A stretch of DNA of 64,000 nt from Paracoccaceae bacterium (GCA_024742405.1 JANSYP010000005.1:186001-250000); one strand, 5' to 3'; shown: positions 1 to 8,646, counted from the stretch's first letter. Notes: generated from the letters alone by a model not told the origin. A program made the numbers and translations.

Positions 1-137
1 GCCGCCGAGACCGCGACCGCCGAACCGGTCAGCGCGGCGACGGGAAAGCCCACGAGCCAGAAGAGCCCCGCGCCGAGCGCACCAATGCCCAGCGTGACGG
101 CGAGCTCGCGTAGGCCGCGCAGATCAGGACGCGTCAT
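1..137 (-). CDS. AbrB-family integral membrane protein (N-terminus only, runs off window)
   Basis: Only the first 45 codons lie in the window. They read as a short charged N-terminus (MTRPDLRGLRELAVTLG) followed by a hydrophobic helix with Gly/Ala and a GFPVAALTGS stretch, which resembles the start of AbrB/AmoA-type (PF05145) membrane proteins. The function of that family is poorly defined. The ATG at 137 overlaps the end of the citryl-CoA lyase-like gene by 14 bp, so it is the last visible gene of the tct operon. The assignment rests on this short stretch only. Confidence 0.55.
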   Translation of the reverse strand, partial: MTRPDLRGLRELAVTLGIGALGAGLFWLVGFPVAALTGSAVAVSA

Positions 138-918
138 AGGTCCAGCGATACCTCGGTGGGGTCGGCCCCTTGTTGCGCCCGCCCTGCTCTGTCTGCTCCC
201 AGGCATGGGCGAGGATGCCCACGGAGCGCGACAGACAGAAGAGCCCGCGCGCGAGCGGCGGCGCGAAGCCCAGCTCCGCGAAAATCACAGCGGTCGCCCC
301 GTCGATATTCATCGCGATGGGCTTGCCACCCTTGCGGGTTGCGATCTCCGCACTGATGGCGCGCGCGATGGCGGCAAAGCGGCCATCGACGGTACCGTCG
401 GCTTGCGCGGCATCCACGAGTGCGAGCAGTCGCGGCGCCCGCGGGTCGGTGGGGCGGTGGAACCGGTGGCCGAACCCGGGCAGGATGGCGCCCCGTTCGG
501 CGATCCAGGCATCGAGTGCTTCGGGCAGCGGATCCGGGCTGTCAGCGATCGCCATATACATCTCGACGGCCTGCTCGCCCGCCCCACCATGGACGTCGCC
601 CAGAAGGTTCACCGCGCTTGCCATGGCGTTGTTCAGCGGCAGCCCGCAGGTCACCGCCATCCGCGCCGTGGCGATCGACGGCGCTTGGGGCCCGTGGTCG
701 ACCGCCGCCACGAGGGCGGCCTCCAGCAGTCGCGCCTGCGCCGGGTCTGGCCGGTCGCCGCGGACCATGAGCCAGATCATCTCGGGGAAGGTTAGCGTGC
801 CGATCAGCTCTTCGATGGGCGTGCCGCGGATCGCGATGCGGCCCGGCTCCATCTCGATGATCGAGGTACGCCACCAGTCGGCGACGTCCGACCCGCCCTC
901 GGGACCCTCACCGCTCAC
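124..918 (-). CDS. citryl-CoA lyase / citrate synthase-like lyase
   Basis: A 264-residue short citrate-synthase-fold protein. The fold's active-site elements are visible: His110 in DVHGGAG, His151 in PGFGHRFH and an acidic residue near 206 in AMNIDGAT. The length suits stand-alone citryl-CoA lyase-type members rather than full citrate synthase (about 430 residues). Known relatives cleave a 3-hydroxy-acyl-CoA such as citryl-CoA to acetyl-CoA and an oxo acid. It starts 4 bp inside the end of the CoA-transferase gene (ATGA overlap). Import by TctABC, CoA activation by the CaiB-type enzyme, then cleavage here is the inferred pathway; the real substrate is unknown. Confidence 0.8.
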   Translation of the reverse strand: MSGEGPEGGSDVADWWRTSIIEMEPGRIAIRGTPIEELIGTLTFPEMIWLMVRGDRPDPAQARLLEAALVAAVDHGPQAPSIATARMAVTCGLPLNNAMASAVNLLGDVHGGAGEQAVEMYMAIADSPDPLPEALDAWIAERGAILPGFGHRFHRPTDPRAPRLLALVDAAQADGTVDGRFAAIARAISAEIATRKGGKPIAMNIDGATAVIFAELGFAPPLARGLFCLSRSVGILAHAWEQTEQGGRNKGPTPPRYRWTYDAS

Positions 919-2111
919 AGCACGCCCTCCGCTTCCAGCGCCGCGATATCCTCCGTGCCGAGACCGAGCGCGCCGTAGATCTCGCCATTATGCGCCCCGA
1001 GCACGGGCGGCGGGGTCTCGACGGCAGGTGCGTCGCCGTCGATCTTCACCGCGGTGCGCAGCAGATCAATGGAGCGGTCCAGACCGGGCACCTGCGCAAA
1101 CTGTGCGATCAGCCCCCGCTCGGCGATCTGGGGATGGGCGAGCACTTCGGGCAGGCTGAGAACCGCGCCGGCGGGCACCCCGATCTGGTTCAGCTCCTTG
1201 GCCCAGGCACGGGCGGGGCGCGTGGTCAGCACGGTTTCCAGCTCCGCCTTCAGCCGCAACCGGTTGGCCTTGCGCGCCTCGCGGCTGCGGTAGTTCGGCG
1301 CGCTCAGCAGGTCCTCGCGCCCCAGATGGAGCGCCAGCATCTCCCACTGTTCGTCCTTGTTGGCGGCGATGTTCAGAAGCCCGTCGGCGCATTGAAACGC
1401 GCCAGAGGGCGCCGAGGTGAGGTTTTCATTCCCCGCCGGGGCCGGCGTCACCCCCCCGATCAGGTGGTTCGAGACGACCCAGCCCATGGTGGCGATCACC
1501 GATTCGAGCATGGAGATATCGATGACCCCGCCCCGCTCAGGCGCGTTCAGCGCCGCGGCGATCGCCATGGCCGCGGTGAGCCCGCCGATCGTGTCGGCGA
1601 TGGGATAGCCCACGCGGAGCGGTGCGCTCTCACCGTCGCCGGTGATCGACATGACACCCGACGCGCCCTGGATGATCTGGTCATAGGCCGGGCGGTGCAC
1701 CCAAGGTCCGGTCTGCCCGAAGCCCGAAATGGCGCAGTAGATCAACGCTGGGTTTTCCGCCTTGAGCACCTCGTACTCGACGCCGAGCCGCGCCATCACG
1801 CCGGGGCGGAAATTCTCCACCAGCACATCCGCGCTCTGCACCAGCCGCTTCAGCAGATCCTTGCCGCGCGGGTCCTTGAGGTTCAGCGTCACCGACTTCT
1901 TGCCTGCATTCTGGGCTAGGAAACTGATCCCCATGCCCGCGGCGTTCAACTCCGGATCAGCGCCCAGATTGCGCGCCAGATCGCCCCGCCCCACGGCCTC
2001 GACCTTGATCACTTCGGCGCCCAGATGGGCGAGCTGGTGGCAGGCGAAAGGCCCCGCCAGCACATTGGTCAGATCGAGAACCCGGATGCCGGAGAGCGGT
2101 GCCGTCGTCAT
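915..2111 (-). CDS. CaiB/BaiF-family (class III) CoA transferase
   Basis: A 398-residue full-length family III CoA transferase. The N-terminus carries the RVLDLTNVLAGPFACHQLAHLGAEVIKVE block, and Asp173 in GYPIADTIGG fits the catalytic aspartate that forms the acyl anhydride. These enzymes move CoA between carboxylic acids, for example succinate or formate donors. It sits between the TctA permease and the citryl-CoA lyase-like gene, which suggests it activates the imported di- or tricarboxylate. Donor and acceptor acids cannot be read from sequence. Confidence 0.85.
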   Translation of the reverse strand: MTTAPLSGIRVLDLTNVLAGPFACHQLAHLGAEVIKVEAVGRGDLARNLGADPELNAAGMGISFLAQNAGKKSVTLNLKDPRGKDLLKRLVQSADVLVENFRPGVMARLGVEYEVLKAENPALIYCAISGFGQTGPWVHRPAYDQIIQGASGVMSITGDGESAPLRVGYPIADTIGGLTAAMAIAAALNAPERGGVIDISMLESVIATMGWVVSNHLIGGVTPAPAGNENLTSAPSGAFQCADGLLNIAANKDEQWEMLALHLGREDLLSAPNYRSREARKANRLRLKAELETVLTTRPARAWAKELNQIGVPAGAVLSLPEVLAHPQIAERGLIAQFAQVPGLDRSIDLLRTAVKIDGDAPAVETPPPVLGAHNGEIYGALGLGTEDIAALEAEGVL

Positions 2112-2210
2112 CGCTCCATCGACACCCCGGCCCCCGGCGCGCCGGAGGGCGCAAGCCCGACGCGGGCGTGGGGGGCTCGATGCCCGCCGCGGCCGCCCAC
2201 CCCTGCCGGA

Positions 2211-3725
2211 TCAGTCGCCATCGGCCACGCCGCTGGCGCGGGCCCGGGCGCGCCGCGCGCGGTAGGAGGGCAGCAGGACCAGCACCACTGCGAGCACCAG
2301 CAGACCGAGCGTCATCGGACGTTCCCAGATGAAGGAAATCCCGTCATAGAGCTGCATGGAGCGGGCGAAATTGTTCTCCAGCATACCGCCCAGGATGAAG
2401 CCGATCAACAAGGGCGCCAGCGGGTAGTCGGCAAAGCGCAGGATCGTCGCACAGATCCCGAAGCCCACAAGCAACAGCAGCTCCGTGGCGTTGTTCTGGC
2501 CGATATAGGCGCCCATCATCGTGAAGAATAAAATGAACGGGATCAGGAAGTTCCGCGGCACCGCCAGCACCTTGGCGATATAGGGAATGAGCGGCAGGTT
2601 CAGGATCAGCAGGATCAGGTTGCCCAGATACATCGACACGATCACCGCCCAGAAGATCTGGGGATCGTCCAGCATCAGCCGCGGCCCCGGCGTCACGTTC
2701 AGCGCGATCAGCGCGCCGAGCAGGATCGCCGTGGTGCCCGAGCCCGGAATGCCGAGCGTCAGCAGCGGCACAAAGGATCCGGTACAGGCGGCGTTGTTGG
2801 CGCTTTCGGGCGCGGCGAGACCCTTCACGCTGCCCTTGCCGAACTCCTTCTGTTCCTCCTTCGTGGCGAGGTTGCGCTCCACTGCATAGCCCAGAAAACT
2901 CGCGATGGTCGCACCTGCGCCGGGCAGCACCCCGATCAAAAAGCCCTGGATCGATTGGCGGCCGATCACCGGCGCGATGGAACGGGCCTCCCCGCGCGTG
3001 ATACGGAGATCCTTGATCTCGTTTGAGCCGCCGGTTTTGGACCGGCTGGGGTCGAGCACCAGGTAGATCGCCTCGGGCAGCGCGAACATCGCCATCGCCA
3101 ACGTGATGAAGCCGATGCCCGACTGCAGATCCATGATCCCCATCGTGAAGCGCGGCATGTTGAAGAGCGCGCCCTCGCCCACCGTCGCCATCATCAGACC
3201 GAGCAACGTCATCAGCACCGCCTTGGCGACCTGGCCGGTGCCGGCAAAAGCGGCGATGGCCGATAGCCCCACCACCATCAGCGCGAAATACTCGGCTGAA
3301 TGAAAGAGCAGCGCCACCGAAGCCAGCATCGGCGCGAAGATCATCAGCAGGATCGCCCCGATGGTGCCCCCGCAAAAGCTGGAGATCGCGGCGATGGTCA
3401 GCGCCTTGCCCGCCTTGCCCTGACGCGCCATCGGATAGCCGTCAAAGCTCGTGGCCACGGTCGAGGCCACGCCCGGCGCGTTGATCAGGATCGAACTCGT
3501 GGAGCCGCCGAAGATCGCGCCGTAATAGACGCCGGCCAGCAGGATCAGCGCGGCGGAGGGATCGCCAATGGAGATCGCCACCGGGATCATGATCGCAATG
3601 ATCGACATCGGACCTAGGCCGGGCAGCATGCCGATGAAGGTTCCGATCAGACAGCCGCCAATGACCATCAGGATGTTGGTGAGCGAAAAGGCCGTACCCA
3701 GCCCGATCATGATGCCTTCGAGCAT
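2211..3725 (-). CDS. tctA: tripartite tricarboxylate transporter, large permease TctA
   Basis: A 504-residue, very hydrophobic protein with about 12 predicted membrane segments. It has the conserved TctA glycine-rich blocks near the N-terminus (GCLIGTFIGMLPGLGPMS) and in the middle (IGVLPGAGATIASF), as well as the GIPGSGTTAILLGAL block. TctA is the large inner-membrane subunit of the TTT family of secondary, binding-protein-dependent carboxylate importers. It follows tctB by 9 bp in the order C-B-A. The substrate is unknown; the adjacent CoA transferase and lyase suggest a hydroxylated tri- or dicarboxylate. Confidence 0.95.
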   Translation of the reverse strand: MLEGIMIGLGTAFSLTNILMVIGGCLIGTFIGMLPGLGPMSIIAIMIPVAISIGDPSAALILLAGVYYGAIFGGSTSSILINAPGVASTVATSFDGYPMARQGKAGKALTIAAISSFCGGTIGAILLMIFAPMLASVALLFHSAEYFALMVVGLSAIAAFAGTGQVAKAVLMTLLGLMMATVGEGALFNMPRFTMGIMDLQSGIGFITLAMAMFALPEAIYLVLDPSRSKTGGSNEIKDLRITRGEARSIAPVIGRQSIQGFLIGVLPGAGATIASFLGYAVERNLATKEEQKEFGKGSVKGLAAPESANNAACTGSFVPLLTLGIPGSGTTAILLGALIALNVTPGPRLMLDDPQIFWAVIVSMYLGNLILLILNLPLIPYIAKVLAVPRNFLIPFILFFTMMGAYIGQNNATELLLLVGFGICATILRFADYPLAPLLIGFILGGMLENNFARSMQLYDGISFIWERPMTLGLLVLAVVLVLLPSYRARRARARASGVADGD

Positions 3726-3734
3726 GGGCCTCTC

Positions 3735-4223
3735 CTATCTCAAAAAGGCCGGCCAGGGGCTGAGGAAGATCCCCAGAACCTGTTGGACCAGATACCAGAC
3801 CACACCGGTGGCGATCAGCGCCACGAGGATGAGCCGGGGGTACTTGCGCTCGCCGAGAATCAGCGAGCCGCCGACCAGAAAGCCGACCGTCGCCAGCAGA
3901 AAGCCGCCGGGGCGCAACAGCAGCGCATAGGCGACCATGAGTGCCAGCAGGCTGATGGCCTGGCCGATCTTGTAGTCGGTCAGGCGGCGATAATTGATTT
4001 CGCCAGCCTTGGGGCCGTCATCGTCGCTCTTCTCCAGCCCGAGCAGGATCGCCATCGCGGTCAGCGCGCCGAAGATCGCGATCAGCTTCGGGAATGTCGA
4101 AGGCCAGATCGGGTTGCGCTGCATGAAGGGCGGCAACAGCTGGTCCATGGTGAAGAAGGCTGCATAGCCATAGGCGAGGCAGATCAGCAGGATGATGAGC
4201 GCGATCCAGCGGTCGAGCGCCAT
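3735..4223 (-). CDS. tctB: tripartite tricarboxylate transporter, small permease TctB
   Basis: A 162-residue protein with four predicted membrane helices, the usual TctB size and topology. The start at 4223 (MALDRWIALIILLICLAYG) is preferred over an in-frame ATG 48 bp upstream. It places the first helix directly at the N-terminus and has a GGAGG Shine-Dalgarno about 8 nt upstream, while the extension is Arg/Pro-rich and unlike the family. TctB partners TctA in the membrane. It lies between tctC and tctA. Confidence 0.9.
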   Translation of the reverse strand: MALDRWIALIILLICLAYGYAAFFTMDQLLPPFMQRNPIWPSTFPKLIAIFGALTAMAILLGLEKSDDDGPKAGEINYRRLTDYKIGQAISLLALMVAYALLLRPGGFLLATVGFLVGGSLILGERKYPRLILVALIATGVVWYLVQQVLGIFLSPWPAFLR

Positions 4224-4275
4224 GTGGGGAGGCCTCCGCGGCAGATCCCGGCGGACGGACCGGGACGTCAAGGGA

Positions 4276-4301
4276 GCGGGGCGGCGCGGCGGCCGCCCCG
4301 C
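4276..4301 (-). terminator. GC-rich stem-loop after tctC
   Basis: A perfect 10-bp inverted repeat (GCGGGGCGGC / GCCGCCCCGC) with a 6-nt loop lies 8 nt beyond the tctC stop and before tctB. There is no T-run. Such intercistronic hairpins after binding-protein genes usually protect the upstream mRNA or reduce read-through, giving excess binding protein over permease. Confidence 0.55.
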
Positions 4302-4308
4302 AAAAGGG

Positions 4309-5295
4309 TCACATGAAGCCGAGCTTCTTCATCAGATCGCCGATCTGCTGTTCCTGGTTTTCCAGGAAGCTTTTGAACTCGTCGCCGGAGTGATGGATGT
4401 TGACCCAGCCGTTACGGGCCCGGACCTCTTCCCATTCCGCGGTGTCATACATCTTGTTGATGGCGTCCTGGTAGACCGCCAGCGTTTCCGCCGGCAGACC
4501 CGGCGCCGCGAAGAAGCCGCGCCAGTTGACGAAATTCGTGTCGAGCCCCTGCTCTTTCATGGTCGGAGCGTCGGGGAAGGCCTCCACGCGCTCGTCGGCG
4601 GTCACGCCGATGATCTTGACCTCGTCTGCATTGGCCAGGTCGATTGCCTCGGAGAAGCCGGTCGAGAGCGCCGCGATCTCGCCCGAGAGCAACGCCGCCA
4701 TGGCCTTGCCGCCCGCGTCATAGGGGATGTACTTGAACGCCGTGGGGTCTTCGCCCGCAGACTCCATCACCATCGCGGCCACGATGTGGTCCATGCCGCC
4801 AGGGACCGATCCGCCGCCGATCGCGGTGCCGGATGGATCAGCACGGTAGGCTGCAAGCAGATCGTCCATGTTGTTGATCGGGCTGTCCTTGTCCACCACG
4901 AGCGCCGCGTAGTCGCCGATGGTGCTGGCCACCAGGGTCAGGTCGCGGAAGTTCTGCGGGAACACGCCGGTGAGCGAGCGGATCACGATGGGGGTGGAGT
5001 TCACCATCAGCGTGCCGTGGTTGCTCTCGGCGTTTTCGATCAGATAGCCGATGGCCTTGCCGCCGCCGCCGCCGGACATGTTCTCATAGGATGCCTGCCC
5101 CACGAGCCCGGATTCGGTCAGCGCCTCGCCGGTGCCGCGCGCAGTGCCGTCCCAGCCGCCGCCGGCGCCGCCGGGAATCAGGAAGTGAATGCTGTCCACC
5201 ACGGTGTCGTCCGCGGCAAATGCCGCGCCGCCGGCAAGGCTGGTGGCAGCCACAGCAGCGATCAGGGCGCGACGGCCCAAGGTCAGTATCGTCAT
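4309..5295 (-). CDS. tctC: tripartite tricarboxylate transporter substrate-binding protein TctC
   Basis: A 328-residue periplasmic protein. It has a Sec-type signal peptide (hydrophobic core ALIAAVAATSLAGGAA, cleavage near AFA-AD) and then the TctC fold start VDSIHFLIPGGAGGGWDGTARG. It delivers the carboxylate to TctAB. It is the first gene of the operon. A perfect 14-bp LacI-type palindrome lies 31 bp upstream of its start, and a stem-loop follows its stop. Family and role are secure; the ligand is not known. Confidence 0.93.
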   Translation of the reverse strand: MTILTLGRRALIAAVAATSLAGGAAFAADDTVVDSIHFLIPGGAGGGWDGTARGTGEALTESGLVGQASYENMSGGGGGKAIGYLIENAESNHGTLMVNSTPIVIRSLTGVFPQNFRDLTLVASTIGDYAALVVDKDSPINNMDDLLAAYRADPSGTAIGGGSVPGGMDHIVAAMVMESAGEDPTAFKYIPYDAGGKAMAALLSGEIAALSTGFSEAIDLANADEVKIIGVTADERVEAFPDAPTMKEQGLDTNFVNWRGFFAAPGLPAETLAVYQDAINKMYDTAEWEEVRARNGWVNIHHSGDEFKSFLENQEQQIGDLMKKLGFM

Positions 5296-5325
5296 GAAGT
5301 CCTCCCTTCCGGCGCTACGTCAACG

Positions 5326-5339
5326 TGCAACCGGTTGCA
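5326..5339. promoter_or_regulatory. LacI-type operator upstream of tctC
   Basis: The perfect palindrome TGCAACCGGTTGCA has the CG-centred form typical of LacI-family operators. The identical core recurs at 18997-19010 and 26871-26884 in the inositol region. Its place between the kinase gene and tctC suggests repression of the tct operon by the LacI-type protein at 17957-18952 or a paralogue. Confidence 0.7.
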
Positions 5340-5457
5340 TTGATGCGTGTAGCCTGCACATTTTCCGCAGCGGTGTCACGGGGGTTTCGGCCTTTTTGTC
5401 GGGCCTTTGCGCCCTTCGGGGGCTCGAAATACCATCGTCTGCCGAAAGGTTCGGCGC

Positions 5458-6477
5458 TCAGAACCTGTCCGTCAGGTTCAGCCGGCCCGCGACGATGGGC
5501 GCGGTCGGCGCGGCCAGGGCGGGATCGCGGGTCAGCAGGGGGTCGAGCTCTTCGATCCGGTTCATCGCAACGAGGTCGAGCACGTCGCGGCGCGGCTGCC
5601 CCTGCGCGTCGCGCGGCAGGGCTGCCACAGGCTGCAGCAGCTCGATCTGCGCTTCGGGGAGCAGCGCGCGCAGCTCGTCCGGTGCCAGGTCGGTCTCCAC
5701 GAAGCCGTAGAGCCCGCGGCCCCGCCCCGAGGTCGGATAGGCACAGATTGCCACGTCGCGGACCTGCGGATGGGCCATCAGTCCTGCCTGGATGGAGGGC
5801 CCGTCTTCGGACAGGCGGTGGCCCGCGCCCTCGCCGTCGGACCAATTCATCAGCCGGCGGGTGATGAAATTGTAGACCGGCTTGTAGAGCGTTTTCCACA
5901 GGCGCGAGGGCAGCGACCGGCGGTCGACTAGCGCGCGTTCGCGGGCGGTCATCAGGTGGGGCGCAAAGCGGCGCTTCTGCTTGGCCAGGTGGCGCAGATC
6001 TTCATAACCGCGCAGCCGGAAGAGCCGACCGCGCCGGCGGGCCACCGTGGCAAGCTGGAAATCGATCACCGCGGCGCGCCCGTCCGGTGTCATCAGCCAG
6101 TTCTGCGGCTTTTGCAGGTCGTTATGGGTGACCCCGCGCCGGTGCATCGCCCGTACGACGCGCGCGGCATCCCGGTAGAAGGCCGGATCGGCGGGCCGCG
6201 CAGCCTGCAGCGGCGTGCCTTCGATCCAGATCCGCAGCAGACCCATATCGTCGAAGCGCAGCACGACCGGCGTTCCGGGAATGCCGGCCACGGCAGCGAG
6301 GGCGCGGGCCTCGCGGCGGGCCAGAACACGGCCAATGGTGCGGCCGGGCTGGGAGAGCTGGTCGAGCCGGCGCAGCACCAGCCGCTCGGGCCGGTCGGGA
6401 TCCTGGCCCAGCACAGTTTCGGAAAACGCGTCGCGCTTGAGTACGGTGTCGGGCTGGAACACGGGGCGGTTCGTCAT
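5458..6477 (-). CDS. kinase-like protein with acyl-CoA-ligase-like C-terminal domain
   Basis: A 339-residue cytoplasmic protein. Residues about 1-200 form a protein-kinase-like (lipopolysaccharide-kinase/RIO type) domain. The catalytic loop THNDLQKPQNW has Asp120 and Asn126, and a metal-binding IDF motif with Asp139 follows. The N-lobe nucleotide motifs are weak. Residues about 225-320 read like the C-terminal subdomain of AMP-forming acyl-CoA ligases (VRDVAICAYPTSGRGRGLYGF, then VAALPRDAQGQPRRDVL), without the rest of a ligase. The substrate is unknown. The gene stands alone on the minus strand upstream of the tct operon, separated from it by an operator. Confidence 0.65.
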   Translation of the reverse strand: MTNRPVFQPDTVLKRDAFSETVLGQDPDRPERLVLRRLDQLSQPGRTIGRVLARREARALAAVAGIPGTPVVLRFDDMGLLRIWIEGTPLQAARPADPAFYRDAARVVRAMHRRGVTHNDLQKPQNWLMTPDGRAAVIDFQLATVARRRGRLFRLRGYEDLRHLAKQKRRFAPHLMTARERALVDRRSLPSRLWKTLYKPVYNFITRRLMNWSDGEGAGHRLSEDGPSIQAGLMAHPQVRDVAICAYPTSGRGRGLYGFVETDLAPDELRALLPEAQIELLQPVAALPRDAQGQPRRDVLDLVAMNRIEELDPLLTRDPALAAPTAPIVAGRLNLTDRF

Positions 6478-6489
6478 CCTGTCAGAGGG

Positions 6490-6515
6490 CGGCCGATGGC
6501 AGCGGCCGGTTTTTT
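6490..6515 (+). terminator. hairpin with T6 tract, plus-strand orientation
   Basis: CGGCCG, a 7-nt loop, CGGCCG and then a G and six T residues give a short intrinsic-terminator shape on the plus strand. It sits just upstream of the start of the minus-strand kinase-like gene, so it would stop transcripts running antisense to that gene. No plus-strand gene ends nearby. Confidence 0.35.
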
Positions 6516-6742
6516 GCGCCTCCGCGATACCTAGCGCGCGGCGTCGGGAATGTCCCGCCCCTCGCTGTGCGCGCCACCGAAGCGCGCCGTGTCGTTCAGC
6601 CCCCCGGCTTCGTCAGACGCACCGCCAAAACATCCGGCAGAATTTCGCCGATCTCGCGGTTCTGTTGCGTATTAAGCGAAAATTTGCCAATGCTCTGGCA
6701 GCGTCGCCATAAGAGCGACATCCAGAGGCTAGGCAAACATCC

Positions 6743-7060
6743 ATGACAACGATCCGAGTTCTTCTCGTTTCGGCGGTAGTGCTGAGTGCATCCGTCGCAA
6801 TCTTCGCCCCGGCGCAGGCCAAACAGATCGAGCGCGCCTGCGTTCAGTCCGACCGCAGTGCCGCGAACCGGCAGACCTGCCGCTGCATCCAGCGCGTGGC
6901 GGATCAGGTCCTGACCGGATCGGACCAAAAACGCGCCGCGGGCTTTTTCCGCGATCCCGACAAGGCGCAGGAAACGCGCATGTCAGACCGTTCGCGCGAC
7001 GAGCAGTTCTGGACCCGGTACCGCGCTTTCGGCAACAGCGCGTCGGCCATCTGCGGCTGA
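6743..7060 (+). CDS. small secreted protein of unknown function, four cysteines
   Basis: A 105-residue protein with a clear signal peptide (MTTIRVLLVSAVVLSASVAIFAPAQA, cleavage after AQA). The mature domain of about 79 residues is positively charged and carries four cysteines (ERACVQ, QTCRCIQ, SAICG) that could form two disulfides. The pattern is familiar from small conserved periplasmic proteins of Rhodobacterales, but I cannot assign a function. It stands alone between two minus-strand genes, and a GC hairpin follows. Confidence 0.7.
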   Translation: MTTIRVLLVSAVVLSASVAIFAPAQAKQIERACVQSDRSAANRQTCRCIQRVADQVLTGSDQKRAAGFFRDPDKAQETRMSDRSRDEQFWTRYRAFGNSASAICG

Positions 7061-7091
7061 CGCCTGGCCCCGGCCCCGCCTGCGGAGCGCC

Positions 7092-7111
7092 GCCCGTGCG
7101 ACCGCACGGGC
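7092..7111. terminator. GC hairpin between convergent genes
   Basis: GCCCGTGC, loop GACC, GCACGGGC forms a perfect 8-bp stem between the 3' end of the small secreted protein gene and that of argF. It lacks a T-run, so it may be a weak bidirectional terminator or only an mRNA 3' end. Confidence 0.4.
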
Positions 7112-7178
7112 CCGGGTCGGCGGGGCTCGATGCCCTGCCGGACCGGCTCCCCCCTCGCAGCGCGGCCCGACGCGGTTC

Positions 7179-8105
7179 TCAGACGTCCAGACACCAGCGC
7201 AGAATGGCCTTTTGTGCGTGCAGACGGTTCTCGGCCTCGTCGAACACAACCGATTGCGGTCCGTCCATCACCGCGTCGGTCACCTCTTCTCCGCGATGCG
7301 CAGGCAGGCAGTGCATGAAGAGCGCATCGGGCTGCGCCGCCGCCATCAGTTCCGCGTTGACCTGGTAGGGCGCGAGCAGATTGTGCCGCCGGTCGCGGGT
7401 TTCGGGCCCGTCATGCATCGACAGCCAAGTATCCGTGACGACCAGATCGGCGCCGGCCACGGCCTCCACGGGATCGCGGATGATCTCCACCCGGCGCCCC
7501 GCATCCCGCGCCTCGGCCACAAAGACCGGCTCGGGATCGAGCGGTTCCGGGCCGCCGAAAGTCATGTCAAAGCCGAACCGTGCGGCGGCGTGCAGGAAAG
7601 ACGCACAGACATTATTGCCATCGCCGAGCCAGACCACCTTGCGCCCCGCGATCGCGCCGCGATGCTCCTCGTAGGTCTGGATATCGGCCATGATCTGGCA
7701 GGGATGACTGCGGTCCGTCAGCCCGTTGATCACCGGCACGCTGGCGTGCTCGGCCAGCTCCAGCAGCGTCGCCTCGGCAAAGGTCCGGATCATGATCAGG
7801 TCGACATAGCGCGACAGCACACGGGCGGTGTCGGCAATGCTTTCGCCATGGCCGAGCTGCATCTCCGCCCCGCTCAGCACCAGGGTCTCGCCACCCATCT
7901 GGCGCACGCCGACATCGAAGGACACCCGTGTGCGCGTCGAGGGTTTCTCGAAGATCAGCGCCACCATCCGCCCGGCGAGCGGCTGGTCGGGATCGGGTGT
8001 CCCACGCGGCAGCCCGTTTCGCGCGGCCTTCATTACCGCGGCCGTGTCGATAATTCCGCGCAGCGCGCTGGCGTCGGTGCGGTTGATGTCGAGGAAATGC
8101 GGCAT
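7179..8105 (-). CDS. argF: ornithine carbamoyltransferase
   Basis: A 308-residue enzyme that makes citrulline from ornithine and carbamoyl phosphate in arginine synthesis. The carbamoyl-phosphate site STRTR is at residues 56-60 ([15 protein letters not shown]), HPCQ in SHPCQIMAD binds carbamoyl phosphate, and the C-terminal [11 protein letters not shown] motif carries the ornithine-site cysteine. It is the last gene of argD-GNAT-argF, 1 bp after the GNAT gene. Expression may be controlled by the leader peptide upstream of argD. Confidence 0.97.
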   Translation of the reverse strand: MPHFLDINRTDASALRGIIDTAAVMKAARNGLPRGTPDPDQPLAGRMVALIFEKPSTRTRVSFDVGVRQMGGETLVLSGAEMQLGHGESIADTARVLSRYVDLIMIRTFAEATLLELAEHASVPVINGLTDRSHPCQIMADIQTYEEHRGAIAGRKVVWLGDGNNVCASFLHAAARFGFDMTFGGPEPLDPEPVFVAEARDAGRRVEIIRDPVEAVAGADLVVTDTWLSMHDGPETRDRRHNLLAPYQVNAELMAAAQPDALFMHCLPAHRGEEVTDAVMDGPQSVVFDEAENRLHAQKAILRWCLDV

Positions 8106-8106
8106 T

Positions 8107-8646
8107 TCAGGTCATCTCCTGTTGTTTGGGCCGCCCGGGCGCGCTGTCGGGGCCGAACGCCATCACGAGGACGGGCGCGCCCTCGGCGTCGACGCGCTCA
8201 CCCACCGGCATGAACCCCGCCTTGCGGTAGGTGGTCACCGCGCGGCTGTTTTTCGGATCGGGGTCGACCAGCACCGCCTCGGCGCCCTCTGCGAGCATTT
8301 CGGCCGCGCGCTGGCGCAGAAACCCCTGGGCGTGGCCCTGCCCGAGGAAATCCGGATCGCCCAGGAACATGTCCAGGGCCATCGCGGACGGGCCAAACCC
8401 CTCGTACTGCGGCGCAGGCCAGGCCTGGGCCGCATAGCTTTGCAGGTAGGCAAAGGGGCGTCCGTCCGGACCGCCGGTCCAGACGATCCGCATGTCGGTC
8501 CCGCCAGTGTCGAGATCGCGTTCGAGAAGCGCGACCTCGGCCGCGGGATCGCCCCACCAGCCGCCGATATGGGGCTCGGCCAGCCAGCGGCGCAGCATGG
8601 GGTAATCGGCGTGGGTCACTGGCACGAACCGGTAGTCAGGCCGCAT
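8107..8646 (-). CDS. GNAT-family N-acetyltransferase (RimJ/aminoglycoside 6'-type fold)
   Basis: A 179-residue GNAT protein with the acetyl-CoA-binding pattern [14 protein letters not shown] and the terminal [21 protein letters not shown] motif. It resembles AAC(6')/RimJ-like acetyltransferases. The ATG at 8646 ([10 protein letters not shown]) is preferred over an in-frame ATG 48 bp upstream because the longer form adds a Pro/Arg-rich tail lying wholly inside argD. It overlaps argD by 11 bp and precedes argF by 1 bp, so it is co-expressed with arginine synthesis. The substrate is unknown; resistance should not be assumed. Confidence 0.8.
   Translation of the reverse strand: MRPDYRFVPVTHADYPMLRRWLAEPHIGGWWGDPAAEVALLERDLDTGGTDMRIVWTGGPDGRPFAYLQSYAAQAWPAPQYEGFGPSAMALDMFLGDPDFLGQGHAQGFLRQRAAEMLAEGAEAVLVDPDPKNSRAVTTYRKAGFMPVGERVDAEGAPVLVMAFGPDSAPGRPKQQEMT

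Noticed and set aside
8107-8646. Aminoglycoside resistance gene call for the GNAT protein
   Set aside because: The fold resembles AAC(6')-type proteins, but the operon context is arginine synthesis and the family is broad.
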